Shown piece after piece: positions 1-5,157 of a stretch of DNA of 5,834 nt. The DNA lies in contig DRJH01000238.1 in assembly GCA_011052285.1 (NCBI GenBank), positions 1 through 5,834 of the forward strand, read 5' to 3'. Position 1 is the stretch's first letter, and each line of letters starts with the position of its first letter. The position numbers and the translations under genes are program-made. Origin of the DNA: Gammaproteobacteria bacterium (GTDB lineage Bacteria; Pseudomonadota; Gammaproteobacteria; Arenicellales; DRJH01). A model generated the notes under the pieces. The model was given only the letters and a program-made list of their open reading frames with translations, ran no database searches and had not been told where the DNA came from.

Positions 1-625
1 GGTTGTACTGGATTCGTGTCCGATCTTGCACTCGACAAGGCAGGCTTTTAGCGGATTGCAAGTCTTGTAGTAGGGTCAGGAACAGTTCTGTACCAAGGGA
101 TGCAAGCTTGGCTTCAACGGTTCTGAGTGCTATTCCCGGTGCTAGATCAAGCGTTTTCAACGAAACAATATCACCACCGTCAAATTCTGCATTGACACGG
201 TGTAGTGTGACGCCGGTATGGTGTTCACCACGGTGAAATTGCCAGAACAAGGGTGTCGGCCCCCGATAGGCGGGCAATAAAGAGGGGTGAAGATTAAAAC
301 AGGCGGTGGTTTTCCAGAGGCTACCCGGTATCCGTGCCGGGAAACAAGTCGATAACAGGCAACTGTCAGTACCGATGGACAGCATGGCGGGCCAGGCATC
401 CGGTTGTTGCAGAGGCAAATCCAGCAACGGTACCCGGTATTTGAAGGCCAGACTGATGATATCAGTCCCTGCAGCCGACCGATGGCGAATGGGCAGTACC
501 GAGGGGACAGTACCTGGCAAGGCAATCGTAGACGGGGCTACTCCTGCAGTGCATAACCGGGTAAGTGCCCGGCAGGCAAAATGGCTGTTACTGGCCAGCA
601 GGGTGTAGACGGGCTTCAAAAACAT
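1..625 (-). CDS. Formyltransferase-family protein (methionyl-tRNA formyltransferase-like), 3' end cut off by window edge
   Basis: A reading frame of 208 codons runs from the ATG at 625-623 off the left edge without a stop. The protein carries the core of the formyl transferase N-terminal fold. A segment NLHPSLLPAYRG at residues 111-122 supplies the Asn and His of the catalytic triad, and EFDGGDIV at 147-154 supplies the Asp (149). The Asn-to-Asp spacing of 38 matches what I recall for E. coli Fmt (N108, H110, D146). In this family the substrate formyl group normally comes from 10-formyltetrahydrofolate, and the enzymes act in the cytoplasm. The N terminus (MFLKPVYTLLASNSHFACRAL) does not look like the opening of standard Fmt, so the acceptor is unknown and no symbol is given. 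The frame is open upstream to a stop near 720 but holds no other ATG or GTG. The ribosome site is weak. The gene is transcribed divergently from rpoH. Whether the Fmt C-terminal tRNA-binding domain follows cannot be seen. Confidence 0.85.
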   Translation of the reverse strand, partial: MFLKPVYTLLASNSHFACRALTRLCTAGVAPSTIALPGTVPSVLPIRHRSAAGTDIISLAFKYRVPLLDLPLQQPDAWPAMLSIGTDSCLLSTCFPARIPGSLWKTTACFNLHPSLLPAYRGPTPLFWQFHRGEHHTGVTLHRVNAEFDGGDIVSLKTLDLAPGIALRTVEAKLASLGTELFLTLLQDLQSAKSLPCRVQDRTRIQYN

Positions 626-730
626 GGTCTTTGCCCGATTTCCGGTGAGATAATTGTCATGAGTAGAAGGGCTTGAAATCTGTGGAAAGGGGACGCACCT
701 TGATCTGCGAAGTGTACCGCGTTAGAGAGC

Positions 731-739
731 AAAATAGCA
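731..739 (-). promoter_or_regulatory. Possible extended -10 for the formyltransferase gene
   Basis: On the minus strand the sequence TGC-TATTTT (739 down to 731) fits an extended -10 (TGn plus a 4/6-type hexamer). There is no convincing -35 at 16-18 bases. If used, it would give a leader of about 100 bases before the ATG at 625. This is a weak call, made only because the gene needs a promoter in this region. Confidence 0.2.
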
Positions 740-748
740 GGAACTGCT
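736..748. repeat. Short inverted repeat AGCAG-GAA-CTGCT
   Basis: A perfect 5-base inverted repeat with a 3-base centre lies 17 bases upstream of the CIRCE element and overlaps the possible minus-strand -10. It could be a small operator or chance. No known family of operator is recognised. Confidence 0.3.
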
Positions 749-765
749 GGGAACAAAACATAGTA

Positions 766-792
766 TTAGCACTCTAAGTAAATGAGTGCTAA
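766..792 (+). promoter_or_regulatory. CIRCE operator (HrcA binding site) upstream of rpoH
   Basis: The left arm TTAGCACTC (766-774) and right arm GAGTGCTAA (784-792) are exact inverted copies separated by the 9 bases TAAGTAAAT. This equals the CIRCE consensus (TTAGCACTC-N9-GAGTGCTAA) at all 18 arm positions. CIRCE is the operator of the heat-shock repressor HrcA and usually stands before groESL or the hrcA/dnaK operon. Here the next gene is rpoH, whose start codon is 88 bases downstream. The operator covers the predicted promoter, so bound HrcA should block RNA polymerase. The presence of the site implies an hrcA gene elsewhere in the genome. Confidence 0.95.
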
Positions 793-795
793 AAT
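766..795 (+). promoter_or_regulatory. Predicted sigma-70 promoter of rpoH, overlapping CIRCE
   Basis: TTAGCA at 766-771 (4 of 6 to TTGACA) and TAAAAT at 790-795 (5 of 6 to TATAAT) are 18 bases apart. The bases TGC at 787-789 make an extended -10. Transcription would begin near 802, giving a leader of about 79 bases. The elements lie inside or against the two CIRCE arms, the geometry expected for HrcA repression. No sigma-32-type promoter (CTTGAA with CCCCAT-T) was found at suitable spacing before rpoH. Confidence 0.6.
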
Positions 796-804
796 GCGGT
801 CTCT

Positions 805-832
805 GCTACAGGGTGGTATGTTGTGGTAGCAA
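805..832 (+). other. Possible stem-loop in the rpoH 5' leader
   Basis: TGCTAC (805-810) can pair with GTAGCA (827-832) to give a perfect 6-bp stem around a 16-base G/U-rich loop. It would sit at the very 5' end of the predicted transcript. It is moderate in strength, and a role in stability or temperature sensing is only a guess. Confidence 0.3.
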
Positions 833-859
833 AGACATGGGTAAGGACTGAAAGTGTAA

Positions 860-877
860 CGGGATTCCCGGAGGTGA
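860..877 (+). promoter_or_regulatory. rpoH ribosome binding site with an adjoining mini-hairpin
   Basis: GGAGGTGA (870-877) is a near-perfect Shine-Dalgarno sequence, with its GGAGG core 6 bases before the ATG at 881. This decides the start over the later in-frame ATGs at codons 6 and 10. Just before it, CGGG (860-863) can pair with CCCG (867-870) across an ATT loop, so the hairpin shares its last base with the Shine-Dalgarno. The stem is short and would only weakly mask the site. Confidence 0.75.
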
Positions 878-880
878 GCC

Positions 881-1744
881 ATGACAACTGAAGTTATGAC
901 TACAGCGATGACATTGCCTGTCGAGGCAGCGGAAAGTGCCAGTATGGCAGGTTTTTTGCGTGCCGCAAATACGGTGCCGCTACTTTCTGCGGAAGAAGAA
1001 AGGGATTTGGCGATTCGTTTTCACGAGCAGGGAGATCTTGATGCAGCCCGTCAGTTGGTGGTGTCTCATTTGCGCTATGTGGTCAAAGTCGCACGTGGGT
1101 TCATGGGCTATGGTTTGCCCTTGGGCGACTTGGTGCAAGAAGGCAATATCGGCTTAATGAAGGCGGTAAAACGCTATGATCCGGATCGGAATGTGCGGCT
1201 GGTATCCTTTGCTGTGCATTGGATCCGTGCTGAAATATACGAATATGTGGTCAAGAACTGGCGCATTGTCAAAGTTGCGACCACCAAGTCTCAGCGCAAA
1301 TTATTCTTCAATCTTCGTAAAAGCCGGGCGAGACTGGGTTGGATGAAACCCGGTGAAATTACGGCACTGGCCGATTCACTGGATGTTCCTGAGAGTGATG
1401 TGCGGGAGATGGAATCGCGCCTGCAGCATGGTGATGTGTCGTTCGATGTGCCCACAAGTAATGAAGGAGCAGCTAGCACCCCGGCAGGTTACTTGGGTGA
1501 CATGACGCAGAATCCGGAAAGTATGGTGGTTGATGCTGATAATGCTGCAGTTCGCAAAGAGGCCCTTGAGCGTGGTTTGCTGAAACTGGATGAACGCAGT
1601 CGCGATATTATCGAGCAGCGCTGGCTCAGCGACCGCAAGTCTACCCTGCACGAGTTGGCGGACCAGTATGGTGTTTCCGCCGAACGAATCCGTCAGTTGG
1701 AAAAAAAGGCGATCAGTGGATTGCAAACAGCCGTGCTGGCTTGA
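881..1744 (+). CDS. rpoH: RNA polymerase heat-shock sigma factor sigma-32 (RpoH)
   Basis: This 287-residue protein (E. coli RpoH has 284) directs RNA polymerase to heat-shock promoters such as those of chaperone and protease genes. Region 2 is well conserved: LVVSHLRYVVKVARGF at 59-74, the sigma-70 family core-binding motif DLVQEGNIGLMKAV at 83-96, and the -10 recognition part with SFAVHWIRAEIYEYV at 109-123. The RpoH box QRKLFFNLR at 138-146 is diagnostic of sigma-32 and separates it from RpoD and RpoS. Region 4.2, with a helix-turn-helix, is at about 254-282 (STLHELADQYGVSAERIRQLE). The start is fixed by a strong Shine-Dalgarno sequence. Regulation appears to be by HrcA through the CIRCE element. 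The gene is not preceded by ftsX as in many gammaproteobacteria; its neighbours are a divergent formyltransferase gene and a convergent ABC ATPase gene. Confidence 0.97.
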   Translation: MTTEVMTTAMTLPVEAAESASMAGFLRAANTVPLLSAEEERDLAIRFHEQGDLDAARQLVVSHLRYVVKVARGFMGYGLPLGDLVQEGNIGLMKAVKRYDPDRNVRLVSFAVHWIRAEIYEYVVKNWRIVKVATTKSQRKLFFNLRKSRARLGWMKPGEITALADSLDVPESDVREMESRLQHGDVSFDVPTSNEGAASTPAGYLGDMTQNPESMVVDADNAAVRKEALERGLLKLDERSRDIIEQRWLSDRKSTLHELADQYGVSAERIRQLEKKAISGLQTAVLA

Positions 1745-1766
1745 CAGGCGTCTGCTTGCGTCATGG

Positions 1767-1778
1767 CAGAAATTTCTG
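1767..1778. other. Small palindrome in the convergent gap between rpoH and the ATPase gene
   Basis: CAGAAATTTCTG is a perfect 12-base palindrome in the 57-base gap between the two stop codons. As RNA it could form only a 4-bp stem with an AAUU loop on either strand. It is not followed by a proper T-run, so it is at best a weak bidirectional terminator. No better intrinsic terminator is visible for either gene. Confidence 0.25.
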
Positions 1779-1801
1779 TGAGCTTTAATCTGGACTCGAA
1801 T

Positions 1802-2878
1802 TTAATTGAGGTGCTCGAAGGCGACGAGATGGTCGGCCTGCAGTCGTAGCGGCAGCTTGTCTCCGAGGTTGGCGTCTACATGACTGGGCAGTTGTACCAG
1901 TATCCTGCTGCCGTCGTCGAGCTCCACGGTGTACAGTGTCTGAGCACCACGGAAGGCTTTACGCAGAATCTTGCCTAGTTTCGGTGAGTCCGGCGCCATC
2001 ACCACATCGTCTGGGCGAATCAAAATGTCCACTGCACTATCTATCGCCCAAGGGTAATGGCACTGCCCTTCAATTTTCCCCAGAACGGTATGTGCTGAGC
2101 TGGGGCTGAGTAATTTGCCCTTGATGAAGCTGCCTTCACCGATGAATTGGGAAACGAAGCGATCGACCGGTTCATGATAGAGTGCATAGGGTGTCCCCCA
2201 TTGCCGAATCTGGCCTTCGCACATAACGCCGACCTGATCACTCAAGGCGAAGGCATCAGCCTGATCATGAGTAACCAGCAAGCAGGTGGCGTCCTGTGCT
2301 TGCAATAGATCGCGGATCTGCTGGCCAAGTTGCACCCGTAATTGTGCATCAAGACTGGAAAAGGGCTCATCCATTAACAATAGCCCGGGCCTGGGTGCCA
2401 GTGCCCGGGCGAGCGCGACCCGTTGTTGTTGGCCACCGGACAATTCATGCGGATAGCGATCCTTGAATGTGTCAAGCCCAATTCGTTGCAGCAACTCGTG
2501 TACAGCTTGGTGGCGTTTGCCGGAGGAGAGGTGACGGATCCCGGCAGCGATGTTGTCACCAATACTCCAGTGTGGGAATAATGCGTAATCCTGAAATACC
2601 ATGGTCATTTGTCGCCGTTCTGGAGCCAACCGGTAACCAGGTTTGGAAATCACCTTGCCATTGAGTCGAATCGTGCCAGCAACCAAGGGTTCAAAGCCGG
2701 CGATAGCACGCAATGTCGTGGTTTTTCCACAGCCACTGGCACCCAGCAGGCAGGCAATTGTGCCTTTTTCCAGATGCAGCGACAGATTCTGAACTGCCAT
2801 CATGCCCTGGTAGTCACAACGAATATGGCTGACATCCAGAACCGCTGTAGCAGCCTCGGTGGTTGGGTTTTTTTTCAT
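1802..2878 (-). CDS. ABC transporter ATP-binding subunit, Fe(3+) importer type (FbpC/AfuC-like)
   Basis: This 358-residue cytoplasmic ATPase should power a binding-protein-dependent importer. Visible motifs are Walker A GASGCGKTT (46-54), Q-loop Gln 96 in VFQDYALFPH, signature LSGGQQQR (146-153), Walker B LLLMDEP (166-172), D-loop SSLD (174-177) and switch His 204 in VTHDQ. A C-terminal regulatory extension (about 240-358, with ILIRPDD at 286-291) fits the TOBE-type domain of the FbpC/PotA/CysA group. The FbpC-like reading rests on overall pattern (FPHWSIGDNIAAGI, FIGEGSFIKGKL), so the substrate is a guess; spermidine, sulfate or another anion is possible. The start ATG overlaps the argF stop in an ATGA, implying translational coupling, and has no clear Shine-Dalgarno of its own. 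No permease or solute-binding protein is encoded in the window. A run of eight A follows the start codon. Confidence 0.88.
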   Translation of the reverse strand: MKKNPTTEAATAVLDVSHIRCDYQGMMAVQNLSLHLEKGTIACLLGASGCGKTTTLRAIAGFEPLVAGTIRLNGKVISKPGYRLAPERRQMTMVFQDYALFPHWSIGDNIAAGIRHLSSGKRHQAVHELLQRIGLDTFKDRYPHELSGGQQQRVALARALAPRPGLLLMDEPFSSLDAQLRVQLGQQIRDLLQAQDATCLLVTHDQADAFALSDQVGVMCEGQIRQWGTPYALYHEPVDRFVSQFIGEGSFIKGKLLSPSSAHTVLGKIEGQCHYPWAIDSAVDILIRPDDVVMAPDSPKLGKILRKAFRGAQTLYTVELDDGSRILVQLPSHVDANLGDKLPLRLQADHLVAFEHLN

Positions 2879-3825
2879 GGCGACTCAGATAACGGCTCCG
2901 GGAGGCTATTCTCAGACAGACCTATGAACCCATCCAAGAGGTATTCCAGTAAGGCCTTTTGTGCATGTAGTCGGTTGCCGGCCTCATCCCAGACCACGCT
3001 CTGCGGTCCATCAATCACTGCTGCGTCGACTTCAAAGCCGCGATATGCAGGCAGGCAGTGCATAAATAAGGCCTCAGGCTTTGCCTTGCTCATGCGCGCC
3101 TTGGTGACCTTGAAATGGGAAAAAGCAAGTTGGCGTCGTGCTTTTTCCTCTTCCTGGCCCATGCTGGCCCAGGTGTCAGTCACCACCAGGTCGCTGTTAA
3201 GAATGGCCTGATCCGGGTCCTGGCTGAAGATAAAGCGCCCTGGGTCACGTTGTGTTAGTGCTGGTTTGGGCGCATAGCCGGCGGGTGTGGCGATGGATAA
3301 TTCGAAGTCGAACAACCGTGCAGCGTTCATCCAGGAGTGGCACATATTGTTACCGTCTCCAATCCAGGTAACGCGTCGGCCCCGGATGCTGCCTCGGTGT
3401 TCTTCATAGGTCATGATATCAGCGAGCAGCTGACAGGGATGAAAATCATCGGTTAGTGCATTGACGACAGGGATGGTGGCATGATTAGCGAAGTCCAGGA
3501 GCTGGTTATGTTCGGCAGTCCGGATAACGACAATGTCAGCCATTCTGGACAAGACCCGGGCCGTATCAGCGGCCGGTTCACCCCGACCCAGCTGGCTGTG
3601 GTCCGGGGCCAGAAAAATCGTAGTGCCGCCGAATTGACCAAAACCGGTTTCAAAAGAAACTCGTGTTCGGGTAGAGGCTTTGGTGAAAATCAATACCTGG
3701 GTTTTGCCGATAAAAGGCCGGTACAGCTCACCTCGTTGTTGCATGGCTTTGAGTTCAATAGCACGGCTGAGCAGTTGTTGCAGCTGGCTCGGTGTCATAT
3801 CATCAAGTGTCAGAAAATGTTTCAT
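2875..3825 (-). CDS. argF: Ornithine carbamoyltransferase, anabolic (ArgF)
   Basis: This cytoplasmic enzyme joins carbamoyl phosphate and ornithine to give citrulline, the sixth step of arginine synthesis. The 316-residue length is normal for the family. The carbamoyl-phosphate site is seen as STRTR at 51-55 (in FTKASTRTRVSFE) and HPCQ at 129-132. The ornithine side is seen as the SMG loop at 221-223 (DTWASMG) and HCLPAYRGFEV at 256-266. The dinucleotide-fold-like segment WIGDGNNMCHSW (154-165) is typical of OTCase rather than aspartate carbamoyltransferase. The start is supported by GGAAG (3837-3833), 7 bases before the ATG. The gene follows argD by 33 bases and overlaps the ATPase gene by 4, so all three are probably one operon. 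No clear ArgR box was seen. Confidence 0.96.
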   Translation of the reverse strand: MKHFLTLDDMTPSQLQQLLSRAIELKAMQQRGELYRPFIGKTQVLIFTKASTRTRVSFETGFGQFGGTTIFLAPDHSQLGRGEPAADTARVLSRMADIVVIRTAEHNQLLDFANHATIPVVNALTDDFHPCQLLADIMTYEEHRGSIRGRRVTWIGDGNNMCHSWMNAARLFDFELSIATPAGYAPKPALTQRDPGRFIFSQDPDQAILNSDLVVTDTWASMGQEEEKARRQLAFSHFKVTKARMSKAKPEALFMHCLPAYRGFEVDAAVIDGPQSVVWDEAGNRLHAQKALLEYLLDGFIGLSENSLPEPLSESP

Positions 3826-3845
3826 CGGTATTCTTCCAGGATTTA

Positions 3846-3860
3846 GAACGGCCTGCGTTC
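3846..3860 (-). other. Intercistronic hairpin between argD and argF
   Basis: GAACG and CGTTC form a perfect 5-bp stem around a 5-base loop in the 33-base argD-argF spacer. One arm includes two bases of the argD stop codon. It lacks a T-run, so it is not an intrinsic terminator; it might affect message processing or be chance. Confidence 0.25.
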
Positions 3861-5037
3861 AGGGTGCGGTAAAGTCTTCCAACAATGTCTGCAGGATATC
3901 CATCAGCTGATCAGCCTGTGCTTGTTCGAGAATCAGCGGTGGTAGCAGACGGACGACATTACCGGCGGTAACATTGATTAAAAGCTGACGCTCCAGCGCC
4001 ATCGTGACCAGCTCAGCACAGGGTTGATCGAGCTCGATACCCAGCATCATGCCCAAGCCACGAACCTTGCTGACCACCGCCAGTGGCAATAGTCGGTTTT
4101 CACAGGCTTGCAGCAGCCAATTTCCCATAATCGCAGCACTGCCCGGGATATCCTGCTGTTCCATGGTCGTCAAGGTGGCCAGTGCTGCAGCACAGGCCAG
4201 TGGATTACCGCCGAAGGTACTGCCATGGTTGCCGGGCTGCAATATATCACGAGCCGGTCCCCGGCTCAGGCAGGCAGCAATCGGCATACCATTGCCCAAG
4301 CCTTTGGCCGTGGTCATGACGTCGGGGAGTACATTGCTGTGTTGGCTGGCAAACCAGCGTCCACTGCGAGCGATACCACACTGAATCTCATCAAACATCA
4401 ACAACCAACCCTGCTCTGTGCACAGTTGTCGCAAGCCTTGCAGGTAGCGTTTGGAAGCGATGTGAATGCCCCCTTCGCCCTGTACCGGTTCGATCAGCAC
4501 GGCAGCGATATCCTTACGGTTCGCCGCCAGGTGTTGCAATACTTCCAGATCTTGGTACGGAGCACGAACAAAACCCGTAACCAGTGGTTCAAAGCCGTGC
4601 TGTACCTTTGGATTTCCAGTGGCTGAGAGGGTTGCCAGAGTGCGTCCATGAAAGGACTGCTCCATGACCACAATCGTTGGTTGATTGAGATTGTGCTGGT
4701 GGCCATAAAGACGGGCCAGCTTGATTGCTGTTTCCACCGCCTCGGCCCCGGAATTACAAAAGAAAGCCTGCTCCATGGCCGCCACGGTGCACAATTTCTG
4801 TGCCAGCTGCTGTTGGAGTGGGATTTGATAGAGGTTGGAAGTGTGGATCAGTGCTTTAGCCTGTCGACAGATTGCGGCACTGACTTCCGGATGGCAGTGG
4901 CCCAAACCGGTCACCGCGATGCCAGACAAGGCATCGAGATATTTGCGGCCTTCACTATCCCATAACCATACGCCCTGCCCCCGGCTGAAGGCTACGGGTA
5001 GCCGGCGATAAGTGGGCATCAGATATTGCTGGTTCAT
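3859..5037 (-). CDS. argD: Acetylornithine aminotransferase (ArgD)
   Basis: This is a class III, PLP-dependent aminotransferase that interconverts N-acetylornithine and N-acetylglutamate semialdehyde in arginine synthesis. ArgD enzymes often also serve the succinyl-diaminopimelate step of lysine synthesis. With the ATG at 5037 it has 392 residues, normal for ArgD. Motifs are the opening YLMPTYRRLPVAF (5-17), NSGAEA (95-100) for PLP phosphate, SFHGRT (128-133), EPVQGEGG (183-190), FDEIQCG (215-221) with Asp 216 for the PLP ring nitrogen, the Schiff-base Lys 245 in TTAKGLGNGMP, and STFGGNPL (273-280). The adjacent argF supports ArgD over related omega-aminotransferases. The start is not certain. 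No Shine-Dalgarno lies just before this ATG; an in-frame ATG follows at 5019, and the frame is open upstream to a TTG at 5094. The family's usual N terminus fits 5037 best. Confidence 0.94.
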   Translation of the reverse strand: MNQQYLMPTYRRLPVAFSRGQGVWLWDSEGRKYLDALSGIAVTGLGHCHPEVSAAICRQAKALIHTSNLYQIPLQQQLAQKLCTVAAMEQAFFCNSGAEAVETAIKLARLYGHQHNLNQPTIVVMEQSFHGRTLATLSATGNPKVQHGFEPLVTGFVRAPYQDLEVLQHLAANRKDIAAVLIEPVQGEGGIHIASKRYLQGLRQLCTEQGWLLMFDEIQCGIARSGRWFASQHSNVLPDVMTTAKGLGNGMPIAACLSRGPARDILQPGNHGSTFGGNPLACAAALATLTTMEQQDIPGSAAIMGNWLLQACENRLLPLAVVSKVRGLGMMLGIELDQPCAELVTMALERQLLINVTAGNVVRLLPPLILEQAQADQLMDILQTLLEDFTAP

Positions 5038-5070
5038 AAAACACAAAAGCGTCCAGACCAGGCCGGACGC
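5038..5070 (-). terminator. Terminator-like hairpin with U-rich tail in the argD leader
   Basis: Read on the minus strand, GCGTCCGG (5070-5063) pairs with CTGGACGC (5056-5049) in an 8-bp stem with one G-U pair and a CCTGGT loop. It is followed by TTTTGTGTTTT (5048-5038), which runs straight into the argD ATG at 5037. The shape is that of an intrinsic terminator, though the T-run is interrupted. It could end sodB transcripts, attenuate argD-argF, or act in translation initiation of argD by folding away the spacer between the Shine-Dalgarno and the start. Confidence 0.5.
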
Positions 5071-5075
5071 CTCCT
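5070..5075 (-). promoter_or_regulatory. Displaced Shine-Dalgarno sequence for argD
   Basis: AGGAGG is the only strong ribosome-binding motif before argD, yet it lies 32 bases from the ATG at 5037. Nearly all of the intervening bases except the last 11 fall in the hairpin, which would shorten the effective distance to roughly 11-12 bases. Alternatively it could serve the in-frame CTG at 5061 at 8-base spacing. A weaker alternative pairing of AGGC (5072-5069) with GCCT (5063-5060) would hide it. Confidence 0.45.
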
Positions 5076-5093
5076 GCAGGTTAATAAAACCCA

Positions 5094-5123
5094 ACTATAG
5101 CGAAGTCAGGGTAACAAACGCAA
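5094..5123 (-). promoter_or_regulatory. Predicted promoter of argD-argF-ATPase operon
   Basis: On the minus strand TTGCGT (5123-5118; 3 of 6) and TATAGT (5099-5094; 5 of 6) are separated by 18 bases. Transcription would start near 5087-5085, giving a leader of about 50 bases made almost wholly of the Shine-Dalgarno, hairpin and U-rich tail. No ArgR operator pair was recognised in the sodB-argD gap. Confidence 0.4.
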
Positions 5124-5157
5124 TATGTGACAGTCTCCTGGGAGCTGAGCTTGTTGG

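Noticed and set aside
157..525. Minus-strand open frame of 122 codons
   Set aside because: It is an alternative frame of the formyltransferase gene, whose own frame carries the conserved catalytic motifs.
672..697. CTTGAAA at 672-678 as the -35 of a sigma-32 promoter toward rpoH
   Set aside because: No CCCCAT-like -10 at the needed 13-15 bases downstream. On the opposite strand CCCCTTTC has only a poor CTTCGC at 14 bases, which is too weak to call.
2609..3211. Plus-strand open frame of 200 codons opposite argF and the ATPase gene
   Set aside because: It lies antisense to two clearly conserved genes and its protein shows no recognisable domain, so it is a shadow frame.
4108..4626. Plus-strand open frame of 172 codons opposite argD
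   Set aside because: Antisense to conserved ArgD sequence with no domain features; a by-product of argD codon use.
5073..5080. CCTGCAGG palindrome as an operator in the argD leader
   Set aside because: An 8-base palindrome is expected by chance often enough, and it is part of the Shine-Dalgarno region.
5101..5157. Terminator just after sodB (CTCC/GGAG inverted repeat near 5135-5145)
   Set aside because: The loop would be only two bases and there is no T-run; the hairpin at 5049-5070 is a better candidate.
5041..5157. ArgR operator before argD
   Set aside because: No pair of TGAAT-type half sites could be found in the gap, so arginine repression by ArgR is not claimed.
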